From NCBI GenBank assembly GCA_020086605.1, contig JACBWW010000015.1, positions 15,503,081-15,567,080 of the forward strand: a stretch of 64,000 nucleotides of DNA. The letters run 5' to 3'. Each line of letters opens with the position of its first letter. Positions within the stretch are counted from its first letter, which is position 1. The position numbers were made by a program, and so were the translations under genes. This document shows, in pieces, positions 1-14,500 of the stretch. The notes under the pieces are model-generated. The model was not told the origin of the DNA. It was given only the letters and a program-made list of their open reading frames with translations, and searched no databases. This DNA is from Lanius collurio (taxonomy: Eukaryota; Chordata; Aves; Passeriformes; Laniidae).

Positions 1-3000
1 CATCCTCTGCGACAGGTCAGCCCACCTGCTACATGAGCCTGCATCACTTGGCGTGTTGGGGCCAAGCAGCACCCGAGCAGCCTTGGGGAAAAGTGCCTTA
101 ATTGCTGGTAATACAATAGCTCTACTTAGCACCAGCAAAGCAATTCAAAAATGGAATCAAACATTTTCTGGATACACATTTAGGGAGCAGCCGGCTGTGT
201 TGGCATGTTACTCCATTACTTAACCCCTGGGTCACGTATCTGTGACTGCAGATGGCTTTTACATCCGCACCTCTTAAGCAGCATCTGATACCATGACCAA
301 ACACTGGCCCAAAGGGAGGCATGCAGCCATTCTGACCAGAAAGACTTTTTCCTTTAAATTAAATACCATCTCAGGCAAGGCATCAGAAGGTTTTTCTGTG
401 GCCTCATTAGACCAAATGGAAACAGCTTTCCTCAGGTCCAGCATGGGAAGCACTACCCATCTGCAATTCAGCTGCACCTCTGCCTTGCAAAGTCCAAGTA
501 TTGACAAATAAAATTACCTTTCCCCATCAATCTCTCACCAGCACCCCAGGACACGCACACTGCTTCCCATGGAGTACTTCTAGTAATGTTTCTTGAAGAT
601 ATTTTTTTTCTCCAACTCCCCTTCCTCTCAGTTTTTTCTTCCAGGCATCTCCAAGGAATCCACAGCCTCCAGGGGCAGCTGCAAAAACATCACCATGCCA
701 GTATTTGCAGTGTAAATCTGCCAGGCTTAATGCTGACACAGCTACAGCTGCTTAGCTGTTGGTTGCCCAGGGAAAACAACACAGAAGATGAGAAAAAGGT
801 GCTTTGGTCTACCTGAGCCAATGTACCAGCAAAGTCAGCGACAGCACAAAATATGAAAGCAGAATGGTCTTACAAACAGACCCATGGGGCATCAATTTAC
901 CAAGTATCAATGCAAAAGTATTCACGTTATGGATCCTGCTGTAGGCCAGGCACTCTGTGGCACAGAGAAGAAACTGTACAAACCACAAACTCATGGTTCC
1001 TGGCTCATTGTACTTACACAGGCTTCAACAAATGCCTTGGTGAACACCTGGCATTTCTCATCTCTCATCCCCATCCTTAACCACAAGCTAAGTGTCCAAA
1101 TGCCTTAACTTTATCAGAACTACTTACTAGCTTGAATATTTTGATGCTTTGGGTTATAGAGTGAGGGATTGTTTTGTTCAAGGAGAACAGTAATGGGTGA
1201 AAATTGCATAAAGCTCCTCAGAATGTATTTCCTTATTTGCATGCTTCCCACGCAAGGGTAGCAAATATTTTACAAAATCTATTCCACTTGTAGAATAATC
1301 CTCCAAATTATTCCATCTTATTAAGGACCCGTGGTATATAAAATAAGATGTGAGCAGTATCATATGATACAATTCAGGTTAACCAAAACAATTTGTTTGA
1401 CTCAAAATGAAACTTCTCATTCCATGTTTGAGGACAGGCTTTTCATACTGCTGAAAGCAATTGCTCCCAGAATTAAAAACTGAGGCATTTCCTTTTTGTT
1501 TCCCAATTTCACCACGTTTCCATATACTTCTTGAAAAAATCTGTCCTTTCTTTCACTCAAAACTGCTTCCAGGACACACTTGGAAACAGAGCATCAGCCC
1601 AAACTGCACTCATAGCAAACACAGCCCTCACTCCAGCACAGGTCACGCATATGTGAGGAGAGTTTTGCTTTCTTCCCATATAAATATTTAACTGGCTCAG
1701 ACCCAATTTGCCTGAAGCATCAAGCCTTCTCTTCTCATTGATTACTCTGCTAACTTCTTGTTAGTGCTGAAGATCATTGAGTGTCTTTAAAAAGAAAGTT
1801 GGAATAACCTTGGAAATGAAGAAATATTTAGTGGGGAGAAAGATGAGTGAGGCTTTAATGCTGAGAAGAAAATTAGTTTGAAATCTTCAGTCTAAAGCAG
1901 GATGGGAAATTGAGAAGATCCTGGGTTTTTTTTTAGAGTTCCCAACCAAACAATTTTTTTCTTATGGTTTTTTGAAGCTATGAAGTGGGCTACCTCCCAC
2001 TTCACTAACAGGTCCACAAAAAAAAGCAAAGGTTTAGGAAGATGCAGTTTGGTTTCAAGGTAAGGAACAGCAGTTAGCTTTTGAAGATAACTCTTGCTGG
2101 GTGCTACACAAACCTGTCCCTTAAGCAATGCCATGTACTAAGAATGTTGTCCTTCGCGTGTCCCTTTCAGTGCTATGCCCATGGGATTACACACTGTATA
2201 ACTGCTTGCTGAGATTTTGCAAAAACACAGACAGGATATGGTGTCCCAAACTTGGAAAAATACAAGTGCAAAGAAATTTCCAGAGCCAGCACTGTTTTGG
2301 GATGTTTGTCCAAAAAAAAGTCATTTTGGCTCAGCACTGTGTGCTGATCCTTCCCCACAATCCAAGTCAGAGCTGTGACAGTTTGACACTTGAACATGGA
2401 CATAGGGGAATATATACTCTCAGCATGAATCCAAGGGCTCAGAGTGGCAAGGTAGGATGGACAAAGCTCCAAAATGCTGCTGGAAATGGGAATTTGCTTC
2501 TCACTCCATCCAGCTCCATCCTTAAAATGGGGTTTTTCTCCAAAGCATCAACCTTCTTCATCTTTCAATCTTGAAGATACAAAGCTTCTTTGGTTCTTAA
2601 ACCTGACAAAATTCATCATAATTTGCAAGATCTGTAGAAAAAAGGTAAGGAGACATCTTGTCCCAACGATGATATTTAAGATAGTTTGGTTCAAAATAAC
2701 ACATTCTCAGCACATGCTGTGTGCAGGTAGCAAACCCTAAAACAAACAAACAATTTAATTTTTCAAAATCTGAAAAAAATCCTTCTGTGATAGGATTAAA
2801 AAGCAGGCAAGAAAGCAATTCTTCCGGGAGGTAAAAAACCACAGCTGTGAAACAACCCTCAGGTGCTTTAGAAGGAAGGCTTGATCTCAGGTGATACATG
2901 TGGTCCTGCCTGAAAAGATGGTGCTGCATGACTTATCTGGGGCTCCTACAAAAATCCCTGGTTACTAGTTTCCTCCGTGCCAGAAAGCGTGAGTTGGAGC

Positions 3001-4933
3001 CACGCTTTAATCGGGAGTTCAAATAAAGAGAATGTTTTCCACTGGGGAATTTGGGTGGCATAAATCTGTACTCTTAACGGGTTTGAGTCTCGAGAGTAGG
3101 CATGCTCCCACTGCAAGCGCTTTTCTAACAGATAGATAAAAGCCTCCCATAAATAAAGCTTTGAAATCTTCCAGGAGAAGTTAGCTATACAAATTTGGGC
3201 ACATGAAGCTCGGTGTAAGCAATAATTCCACAGATTTTTATTAGAAAGTAGATCTATGGGAGCAGCAATGCATGATAAATCAACATATCTGCCTCCTTAC
3301 TGGCTTTTATGACAGGCATTAGCAGTAGTGACTGTCACAGAGATCGTAACAGCTTTATTTCCACCATCTCTGTAAGACAAAATCAAATAGAAGCAGTTGA
3401 TATTATTTTTAAGTATAAACTCTTCTCCCCTGCTTTGAAGTGGTGACAAAATCATTCCTCCTAAACATCAAATTTGGAGAGAGGAAGGAAATGGGGAAGA
3501 GGTGAAGAAAGGAAGTAAGCAAGCAAGCTAGCCCATTTGGGGTTTTTTGGTAGGATTTTCATGGAGCCTTGGAGGAAGCTGACATGACTTGTCCAGTGCA
3601 CCCGGGCACAGCCATCACAGTGTCCCCATGACAATTTGGGAGATTTGGGGTTACCAATGAGAGCACAGGGACTGCTGACCTCTCCTATAGGCTTCTGGCA
3701 TGAGTTTTGCTGTTGTAATGTGGATATGACCAGCAAAAGAGTGTTTAATCTTTTTGTCTCCTTGAATAAATCAGCTTATATATAATCTGATTATATGTTT
3801 AATATAAATATATAAATTAAATAGATAATTGGTAAATAGGGCTTTGCCAACAAAATTATTTTAATACAGGGTTAGAGAGGCTAGACTATCTTAAAAAATA
3901 TTTCTATTTCTCTCTTTCTAGGATACGATTTAAAAAACAATTAAAGGAGTTTTCCACCTAAACCTAAGTCTGTAAAAGTCCAGGCACTCAGCTCTGACTG
4001 GGAACTCCCTGGAGCTCTTTATAAGCTTCAGGAAGAGGAGGCTGTTTTGATGGTACCAAAAGAATGTGTCCTTGCACCCTTCTTTATCTGCTCACTCAAC
4101 ATGTACCATACCGGGGACAAATTGATGAGTTGAATGCCAAATGGATGCTTTATTTTTCAGCTGCCCTTTTTGAATTCTCATTGTAGGCAAGACTGGAAGC
4201 AGTTTCATGTGAGACAGCAGCACTACACAAGGTGAAAGGTCATTTTATCCACTGTTTCATCTTCCATGGCCACACTCATCATAATCTCACCTCTTTCAGA
4301 CTCTCTTGCCTTCCATAAAACAACCCGTGGCTACCCTGGAGAATCATCAGACACATAATTGCAGTCTTCCTCCTTTGTGGTTAGTCCTGCAAAATAGTGC
4401 TTGGTCCATATGTTGCTGCTGACACTATAGAAATGATGCTATGGATTAATTACAGTGGGGGACACTCGGAGGGGGGAGCTTCGCACGCGCTGCTCTCCCA
4501 TGAGGTGCACAGTTGCGAAGCAACCTGACACATCTGCCAGGGCTGTCTAAGAAACTATTAGCCAGTTGCTACCTCCTGTGCTCAAGAGCTGCAGGCAATT
4601 TCACAGTAATAGTTTCTCGGCTTCTTTCACGCAGGCAACCATGGTGTCGAGATACTGACTTAAATATGTATCACAGAATGGCATCCTTAATAGAGGCTTT
4701 ACAGGAACAAAATGTAGATGGGTAATCTGCAAAGGCTGGTTGCAACTGACAGCTTCGTTATTGCTCTGAGAACGCATGGCAGGCACCGCAGGCTGGGAGC
4801 AAGGAGCAGCCACGGGAATGGACAGCTTCCATTCGTGGCCCAGGAATGATTGCACAGCCCACCTACAAGGGCTCAGGGGTAAAATCAGAAGCACCTGTGC
4901 AGGGAACCCTTAAAAGTGCACAATTATTGCATG
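1..4933. other. Intergenic, no gene recognised
   Basis: Unique-looking AT-rich sequence. The open frames, including a 148-codon one at 2128-2574, show no recognisable family, splice structure or codon pattern. A small hairpin with GCTTCGCA/TGCGAAGC arms sits at 4478-4521. Confidence 0.6.
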
Positions 4934-5990
4934 TGTTGGATTTGCATGGTCAGGTTGGGTAGGGGGTAGGAGGGTGTGCTACAGGGGTGGCTTCTGTGGG
5001 AGCTGCCAGAAGCTTCCCCCATGACTGATAGAGTCTGTCCCAGCCAGCTCTGAGACAGAGCCAACTGCTGGCCAAGGTCAAGCCCATTAGTGGTGATGGT
5101 AACACCTCGGGGATGACAGATTTAAGGGGTAAAAATTACCTCAAGAGCAACTGCAACCAGAGAGCAGAGCAAAAATACATGAGAGGAACAGCCCCACAGA
5201 TATCCAGTGCAGAGAGAGGGGCAGGAGGTGCTCCATGCATTAGAGCTGAGATTCCCCTGCAGCCCATGGGAGGACCACTGCTGAGCAGTGATCTCGTGAA
5301 GGACTCCATGCCTAAGCAGGTGGATGCCCAAAGGAGACTGTGACCCTGCGGGAAGCTCACACTGGAGCAGGCTCATGGCAGGACCTGTAGCCCTGTGGAG
5401 AGAGGAGCCCCTGTTGGAGCAGGTTTACTGGCAGGACTTGCCACCCCAAAGAGAACCCATGCTGGAGCAGTCTGTTTCTGAGAGACTGCACCCCATAGAA
5501 GGGACTTACACTGGAGCAGTTTGTGAAGAACTCCAGCCCATGGGAAAGACTCATACTGCCAAAGATCATGAAAGATTGTCTCCTATAGGAGGGACCCCAC
5601 TCTGGAGCAGGGAAAGAGTGGGAGGACTCCTCCCCCTGAGGAGGAAGGAGCAGAGAGAATGCAATGAACTGACCACAGTCCCATCCCTCTGCACTGCCAG
5701 AGGCAGAGAACTTGGGAGTAAAGTTAAGCCCAGGAAAGATGGAAGATAGGGGAACGTTTTTTCAAGACTCAGTTTTTATTTTCACCACCCTACTCAGATT
5801 TGATTGGTGATGTTAAATTTTTCTCCAAGTTACATCTGATTTGCCTGTGATGGTAATTTCTGAGTGGATCTCTCACTATCCCTGTTGCAACTCTTCAGGC
5901 TTTTGATAAATTTCTTCTCCCCTCTCCAGCTGAGAAGGGGAGTGATAGAATGGCTTTGGTGAGCATGTGATTTCCAGCTGTAGAGAAGCA
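4934..5990 (+). mobile_element. ERVL-type avian LTR (solo, diverged)
   Basis: Begins TGTTGGATTTGCATGG and runs through a region with GCTGGAGCAG-like repeats, a GTTTTTATTTTC stretch, then GCTGAGAAGGGGAGTGATAG before fading after 5985. The order of blocks matches a common bird LTR family that I recall from avian genomes. The 21676-22165 element is a second, inverted and shortened copy of the same family (shared blocks include GGCTTCTGTGGGA, GAGATTCCCCTGCAG and the GAGTGATAGA tail). The 3' end is too diverged to place the target duplication. The 141-codon open frame inside (5324-5749) is LTR sequence, not a gene. Confidence 0.8.
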
Positions 5991-8900
5991 GAGGTGAGTT
6001 TTTGGGAACCTGGAGCTCTGGCTTGCAAAAAGGACCATGAGCCAAGTTCCTCTGCAAACACAAAAAGAAAGGAGACTTCTATGCAGTAAAGTTGGGCTGG
6101 GTATGGAAGTCCCCTAATGTAGTCTGACATCAAAACTAATAATTTGCCTTTTTTTTTTCGTAAGAGGGAAACTGAACCTGCAAGCAAAGGCAGCTTGGGT
6201 ATATAGATGTGTAAAATTAGGTTTAAGGCTCATTGCAGGTAAATGAGGCAAGAGATCATGCTGGTACATGTTGGGAAGTTGATTTAAAACATCTGAAAGC
6301 TTAAATGATAGTGCCTTTTGAAAACTACCTGAGTCTGCAGAGCAAGGGTAAGGTCTAAATTTCAACAAGATATATATCCAGTACCCAGAGACATCTCCTC
6401 CTGATGCACACCTTCCCCTTCACAGTATTCCCTGCCCAAATGGAGACGAAAAAAAATCCACTAAAGGACTGGGCCCCGGAGGGATGCATTAGTTGGCATT
6501 ATTTTCTCGGTCGTCAAGTTTCAGCGATTCAGAACAAGTAGCGATGCCTCTCTCCACGGCTTTAATGACGTTTGCTGTCAGAGACGTGAGCCACAGGAAA
6601 GGACAGGGCTGTAACTTTATTTTAAGCTGGATAGGCTGTAGCTAAATCTCCTGAATCCCTTTCAGCTTTGGAAATGGTTTTCCCCTATCTCTGCCTTCTA
6701 CCTGATGCCTTCACATTGTTTGTGCTAAAAGGGGAATGATACTTTTAATCTCGAAAATGCTTTTGGAGCTTTGGAGTGGATCGTTTTAAAGTCAACAGTG
6801 TTTAAAGTGCATTAATGAGGGTATTCACCATAAAACAGTTTTATTTCTGTGTGTAACTGATAAACATGAATATGAGAGAATATAAGGGAAAAGAGGTGGG
6901 GAAACAGTCCTGCTTGGAAAAGCAAACAAATCATGAATCTGTGGTAATAAGGGTATCAAAATATTATAACACTAAAGCTAGCTGTGAATCTTCTAGTGGA
7001 ACATATTTTTCTTTTTTTTTTTTTTCTTTCTCTCTTTAGGTTTAAGTTCACAGTCCAGCACTTTGCCTGGTGTTTGGAAAATGATAGTCAGGCTACATTG
7101 TGAGAATAGCATTATCTTACAGCTGTGTTTTGTTTTTTGGGGTTTTTTTAAAAATGATAGCTGATGCTCATCATGCCAGTTTATTCTTGTGCAGACACAG
7201 GGTAGTACAAAATAGATGAGGGCAGTAGCAAACAGGACTGTTGCCTCCTAGTAGGTAGCAAAATCAAAGAAAAAAATTTTAATACAGTTTAAAAATTAAG
7301 AAAAAAGCAGGTCAGGTTGGTTCTCAGGCATCATCCCCTTTTGCTTTGACATTTTACTCTATCAGGGTAGAAGACTTGAAAGCCCAAATGCGAATTGCAT
7401 GTGTCTTAATGGTAATAAATAACTGCTATCACCCTTTGCTAAAACAAACTGGAGGAGAAAAAAAAGAAATCAAGCCACTCATTTAAACTGGGCACTTGTT
7501 TGGCTCTTAAAGATGTACAATATGATTATAAAACAAATCAATAAGCTTTCAGACTTTCTGAATGTCATCACAAACGATTAGGTTACATGAATGGGTCTGA
7601 GTTCACCTCACTCTGACCCCAGGGAAATCTAGAGTGCCACATTTGGACAAATAGGGTGCACTTGGTTCAGAAATGTGATTTTTTTGTCATCACTGCTATT
7701 CCCCAAAAGATACTTATTAAGAGAAAAAACAGGTAAAGCAGTAACACAGTATGCAACCATAAGGATATTTTTCTTTCAACAGGAGTAGAAATCAGATTCT
7801 AAGATCATAAGGATGCACATGAAAATGTGGTGACTGTCATGGATATTCCTGTGTATCTGGTGCTTATGTAAATGGCATCCCATAGCAGGCACACTGCAAA
7901 AGGGAGCCATGTTCACCTTGCAGCTGACTTTTCAGAAGTGTTTGTCATCCTTACACAGACACTTAAGCCCTAAAAGCAGCACAGAGATGCTCACAGTGAG
8001 TGGCAGGATCTGACAAAAGCTGCTGGCTTCCTGTAGATGTAGCCTTGCTCATCTGAGCCTCCACTACCTGGGTGCACTGTGGCTATTCAGGCCTGTGCAA
8101 GGTGGAATTAGACATGTTTTAAGGGGGAGAAAGCCCACTTCCACCCATCCTGGTAGCTGTTCTGTCACAGGACAAAAGCAGAGATCACTCTTAGTCGGGG
8201 ATGAAGCACAACTCTGACCAAAACAAGTCATTAGCATCAGCTAATTAATCAGATAGCTCACCTGTGTGGATTTTCTAGACCCCAGGCAAGGATGGCCCAC
8301 AGGAAAGCAGGCCCAGTATGGACTTCCCAAACGGGAGAGGCACTAAGGCAGCAAAGCCAGCCCACCTTCACCATCACTTCAGTTTGTCTTAGGATAGCAT
8401 CAGCGGTGTAAACAACCTCCTTAGAGGAGTTATCTGAAATATACCAGAAAAATCAGTCCTGCCTAAAGAAAAAGCAGTAGAAACAATTGCATGTGCTCAG
8501 AATCAGGGCAGAAAATTATTTCCTGCATCTTCCACTTATTTCCTCATGAAAAATGTTCAAAATATGCTTTGGTACATTATCTTTTTCTCTGAAATCACAT
8601 AAACACAGTATGGACCCATGGAGGATTACAGGGCTTCAAAACTTTACATTTTACCTTTGCCTGTCAAAACATTTTAAACTGTTTTTGTTTCTTCTTCCGA
8701 ATCTGTTCCAACTATGCCCATCCAAACTGGAGTTTAGCAAATCAATCTGCTTTAATTTTCTTCTCACAAATAACACAGGAGTTATTTGGGTTGTGGCTAT
8801 TGTAACAGTCTTTTCATGGATGGTAAGGAAGAGCTGGATTCTGCAGCCTTTCCTGCACCAGCCTCCCCTGAAACACTGACAGGCCCCATTAAACCAGAGC

Positions 8901-11119
8901 TGACCAAACCCTGGATCCTGAAGTAAGGCACAGCTGTGTGCATGTGCTGGCAGGGATGCTGGGCAGGGATGCATGATCCTCCTGTGATCAACACAGCCAG
9001 GGATGGTACCAGGCCAGTGTCAGGCATGATAAGGCCAAGTGGAAGAGCAGACACTGGACCTCAGCTGCCCCTTTTTCACAGCTCTCCAGACCAATATAAT
9101 GTTTTGATGAGATAGCCACAAAGAGGTGAACTGGGTGAAGGTGCCATCTTTGTTTCTTTACACGGAAAAGACAACACTTGTGATCAGCCGCACACAAAAT
9201 ATACAAAAAAATATACACCAACTAAACCTTGAAGGCATCAGTAACGAGATGTACTTACAAATAACCCCAGCAGCACAGTGTCATGCTATCACTGAATTCA
9301 ACACTCCTTTTGCTATTGACTGAGATGAGATCCTGAGCTCTCTCATTATCATTTTAACCACACTTTGGTGGACTTGGCTTTAGAGAATCACTGAAATATT
9401 ACAGTGAGGTGAAGAGTGAATTCTTGTCTGTATCTCCTGCAAAAAAAAGAAAAATGGAAGTTTTTATAAAAGAATAAATATTCTACTTCAGCTCTTCAAA
9501 CTGAAATTAAAAACAGTTTGAATTCAGGGGGTCTTGTGTATTTATCAAAACCATTTTACATGGGGAGAAAAAAAACACACAAAGAGAAAGAATCATGAAG
9601 TGTTTCTCCCAGATATATTCTCATTTTTGATTAAATCTATTTCTGATGTGCAAGAGGATGAAATATATCAAGTCTAGGAAATAGATGTGTGAGTAACTTT
9701 CAAGAGTAATCAGGATTTACAATGACCTTTTATTCTAGGCAAGCAATGGCAAGTGCTATGATGGATACAGAGAAAAGATTACTTAGAAACAAGGAAATTT
9801 GCATCCAGGACCAGCAGGAGCAAAGAGGACACTGAATTGTGCTCGCTTTACACAGAGGGTTACAGTGCTATGTTATTGCAGACAAATGAAGGGCTTGCAT
9901 TAAAAATGCATAATTTAATCAAGAGAAAAACTACTAATCAGATTGAAATATGCAGACCTGATATTGGTTTTTTAATATTAGTGTTATTAAATTCTGCTAT
10001 AGTTTCTCGCAGGATCACCCAAATGTAAATTAATATAAGGAGAAACAGTTAACAAAATTACAGGCCCAGATCAAACACTCCTGCTCATTCGCAGGCATCC
10101 TACTGACTTGTGATATTGGGGATGGCATAAAAGGCTTAGTATAAAATACTACATGCACTGATCTAAATAGTACTTTTCCCAGTCAGAGCAGCTTGAACTG
10201 CACCCTGAGGCAGTTGTTGGCTTGAGTTGAACAGCAGATGAGGATCGATGCCAGCGTCTCTGCCTTGGCCAAACACAGAACTGCCACCTCCATGTGCCAT
10301 AGCCTGAGCACAGCCAGAGGGCTGCCCGCTCCACCCAAAGTCACCCTGTGCTGTAAGGAGCAGGAACTTATTCCCTGGATGTAATCAGCCTCTACAATTA
10401 ATACCTGCACCAAGAAAATGGGCCTGAATGTTCCTCCAACACATTAAGAAGCATTAAAAGTATCCCCCATTCGTGCATACACAGATGATGCAAGATGCCT
10501 CTGCTCAGCATCTGTCAGGCTTCTACTTACCCAAGGTTCTTCCTCCACTGCTGCTGAAGCGTGAGTTTCCAAATCCCCCATTTCACATGAAGGTGAAACA
10601 GCTGGGCATGAAGGTACTGTCACTTGCCAAGGGAAATTGCACCTTGGAGTTAAAGCTAGGAAAATGCCCCAAGCCCCTTTCCTGATTTGAATACTTCTGA
10701 TGTGGCAAACCTCAGCAGAGAGATGTGTTTGTCTTGAAACTCCACCAAGAAACTGAGGGCTCACATTTTTGTCTACACACCTGCTTTACAGTGCTTGAGT
10801 TACAGCAAAACAGTCACCCTGTAATACAATTCTTCAGAAAATGGAGAATTATTAATATTAACTTGGTTTATAAGGGTGGCCCCACTGTTCCAAGGAGTGT
10901 ATAAACACCAGAAAAATTACCCTTATAATTTTTTACCATTGGCAATTAGAACATAAACACAGTAGAAGAGAGATTCTGGGGTTTTTTGTTTGCACAGTAT
11001 CTTGTATCATAAGGTCCTAATCTTCCAGGTACATCTGAACAAAAAGTGTCTGACCAAGCCACTTCCCATCACTTACCTGCCATTCTGGTTAATCAGGGTG
11101 GCCCCAGCTGACAGGAGGT
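5991..11119. other. Intergenic, no gene recognised
   Basis: No convincing exon on either strand. A cluster of CpGs at about 6472-6588 stands out from the CpG-poor surroundings. Poly-T stretch near 7011-7024. Confidence 0.55.
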
Positions 11120-11525
11120 GAGCAAATGAGACACCCAACTACAAGAAAGGGCAAGGAAGAGGATTCAGGGAACTATAGGCCTGCCAGCCTGACCTCAGTG
11201 ATGGGGAAGTTTGCGGACGTTGTCTTGAGTGCCACCATGCAGCAAAGACAGAACAACCAGGGGATCTGGCCCAGCCAGAACAGGTTTATGAGACCCAGCT
11301 CCTGCTTGACCAACCTGATCTCCTTTCATGACCAGGCGACCTGACTAGTGGATGAAGGAAAAGCTGTAGATGTTGTCTACCTGGACTTCAGTAAAGCCTT
11401 GGACACTGGTTTTGGAGAGACTGGCTGGTCATGGCTTGGACAGGTGCACTGTTTGCTGGGTCTATGATCATCAATGATCTTAGATGTCTTTTCCAAACTT
11501 AATGATTATGTAATTCTATTCTAAA
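11120..11525 (+). mobile_element. CR1 LINE fragment, internally deleted
   Basis: Frame 11126-11344 reads NYRPASLTSVMGK and later PSSCLTNLISFHDQ; after a stop at 11341 it continues VDVVYLDFSKALDT. These are CR1 reverse-transcriptase segments. After about 11405 it jumps to GGCTTGGACAGGTGCACTGTTTGCTGGG-like sequence and then the CR1 3' end (TCTTTTCCAAACTTAATGAT, TAATTCTATTCT). Broken and inactive. Confidence 0.9.
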
Positions 11526-14500
11526 ACAGGTACTGAGCTTTAACAGTGATTCCCAGTGACACTGTATTTGATAGCCACCTATGAGAAAAAGAGAATATGC
11601 ACAGCATGCAAACAAAGGAAATTAAACAGAATGTGTGACTGATAATACACAAATCTGCTAATTTTGCAAAAATAGCTGTAAACTCTTTTAGACTGAAAGC
11701 TGATGTGTCGGTCTCACTTCCTACTTATTTTTCATTTTATGTGGTATACTGCACGAATGTTTCTGACACTCCTTGCACCAGGGGATAAATAAAGCTAAGA
11801 TAGATTCCCTTTTCTTCCTTTTTCCCCTGTTTTTGCCAGCTGCTACCTCCTGATCTCAGGTCCTGCACAAGCATAACACCATACCACGGCACACACACGG
11901 CCATCAGTAGCATCAGATAACGGCCAGGAAGCTGCTGCTGCTCTTGATTCCCTGCTGCGTTACATCAGTGCTAATGAGGAGTAAATAATAGTAATAAATC
12001 AGCTTTCTGCAGTTGACAGTAAGGTGTTCAATATTCACCGAAGCCACTGGCAACTTGGAGGCAGTTTCCAGAGGCCCCTGCCTAGCAGACAGTGCAATAC
12101 TGCAAACACAATTTATTCTGGAAGAGCCAGGTACCATATTCTGGGTGTGTTGATCACAGGAGGTTCAAAGAAGCCCATCCTGCCACACTAGGAAATCTTT
12201 GCAGATGACAGATAATGAAGTTGGAGCAGACACCTCATGGGTTACAGCCTGTCCCATGCAGCATTTGCCTGGGCTTGACCTTCCCTCTCTAACCACAGAA
12301 ATGCTGCAGCAAAACCCTTCCGGCTCACAGGTTGGGCCAGGGGCTCACAGATGCTGATAAATCTTGGTGAGGCCATGAGTGTGCCCTAGCTCAAGGGGCT
12401 GCATTAAGCCATGCCACCACATGATTACAGATGGCTGAGGCAAGCCTCTGAGCTGCAATCCTTCCTTAGTTTTGCTTCCTATCATAGCATATCCTTCCAA
12501 AGGAGAAGCCTGGTCCCCTCTAAAGTCAGGTTTCCTACAACCCCTACAGAAATCTCACAGGTTTAGGATCAGCAGCCAAAGCACAGTGCTTTAACCAGGC
12601 CCAGCAATCTGGCATCCAGAGGGCCTGACACATATGTGCTGCCCGCATGAGACAACTGCCAGACAGCAACAAAATCCTGAACAATCTTCCAGGCTAATGC
12701 CCCAAGCAGTGCCTTTGTCTTACTGTAAACATTTTGGGCTTTAACCAATACATTAGGCAGCATTACTCTTCACTGCCTTGAGACAGAAAACTTGGGGTAG
12801 TTCCCTGGCCAAGAAACATTATCCCAGATGGCTTCTCCTGTCTGTGACACAGAGCTGGCACCATCAGCCTCATATCTGAGGACTTTTGCTGTTCTGAACC
12901 TCCTAAAAACTTTGTAAAAGAGCACTGTTATTACTTAGGACTGAGATGAGACCTGAGGAGTCAGGAAGCAAAGGCACTTGAGCAGAATGATGTCAGAGTA
13001 GGGACAGGACCCTCAGCTGGAATGGGATGTCAATGGCTTGGTCACTGGTAAGAATAAAATTTAGGAAGCTCCCCAGTGAAATGTAGTAGCTAAAGACGTA
13101 CTGTTTCCTGAAACTCTAAAAATTCCAAGCACTGGCATTACTCACTGCTTCCATCGCCTTTTTGATGTGCCCTTTCTTGCATGGAGGCTGCTTTATTCCA
13201 TGGAGGCTGCTGCATAGTTAACAGCTACAAATTGCAAATGTGGAAGGAACACATATCAGCAAATCAAGAGGACAATTCTTTAACTTCTTGCAGGTTTGGG
13301 GAAAAAAATGGTGGGAGGAAGACAGCAACTGAATTCTACTTCATTAGAGGAAGAACCATTTCAAAAAGAAGAAATAATCATCAAGATGGAGATACAACAG
13401 CTCAGCAACAGGTCTGTAAGGGAAAAAAAGATGGGGTTTTCCCTGAAAGCCTTGCAGCAGCCTTATTCTGTGCTTCATTGGCCTCTAGTGGAAAAAAGAA
13501 GCTATGTCTTATGATCACAGAACTTCATTTACAGGGCACAGAGAAATATGCCACTGCCCACACAGAGCTTGAATACATACCTGATGAACGAATGCAAGGC
13601 ATGCAACGAAAAAGGATGACTATTCTGCATCAGCTACATACAGAATCTTGGTTTTGCTATCATCAGGGAAGAGATTGAGTTAAATATTAATTTTTTCCTA
13701 CACATGTTCCCATTCTAGTCAGCCTCTAAGTTGCTTGCCATAAAAGAAATAAAATTTCACCTGCAGTGACACTAAGTGGGCTAGAAACTCCATGGCACTG
13801 TATGCATTGCACTGAAAGTTAACCCTTGCACCATTCAGATCACAGCAGTTCAGCTGTAAAGAACACTCTAAACCAAGGATTTCAGTTGCTGTCTTCTGGC
13901 TCTTGAAAACCTATATGGAACCGGCAGTAACTGCAACAGAAGTCCTGCCTGGGTATAAATTTAATGACTCAAAACCCATGGATAAAAACAAGACAACACC
14001 TCTCCTCAACTAATTAAAAATGCAAACGATAATCAAAAAAAGCTCTGTGCAGGATGACAGGAACAAACCTCTGAGAAGGTGAGTCAGTGGAGGGCTGTAG
14101 GCTCAGTACAGAGATATTGGATAACAGAGAGGAGCAAGACATCTTGTTGGGCAGAGCCAGAACCCTGAAAATCAGGGCCAGCTGAAAAACCAAAGAGTGC
14201 CCCCAGCAGAACTGTGCACACCAGCAATGAGCGGGGCAGGGGCGCTGGGTGCCAGCCCCCTCCAGCTGAGTATAATCTCTGTGCACCTCTCCAACAACTC
14301 TGTAAGCTCAGCTTGGTTTCCTCCCGCCTCCAACACCTGCCTTCTAGAGCCCAGGGCAACACAGCAAGGTTTGCTCCCTGGGAAACAGCCTCTGTCACAG
14401 CAGTATGGAGATCGTGGAAGGCAGATGGAACCTCCACCCTCCACATGGAGTGGCCTGCTTGGCTGGCCTTCAGCAGAGGCACAGTCCTGCTGCCAGCTCC

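Noticed and set aside
2128..2574. 148-codon plus-strand open frame
   Set aside because: Unrecognisable, compositionally ordinary, no supporting splice or promoter signal.
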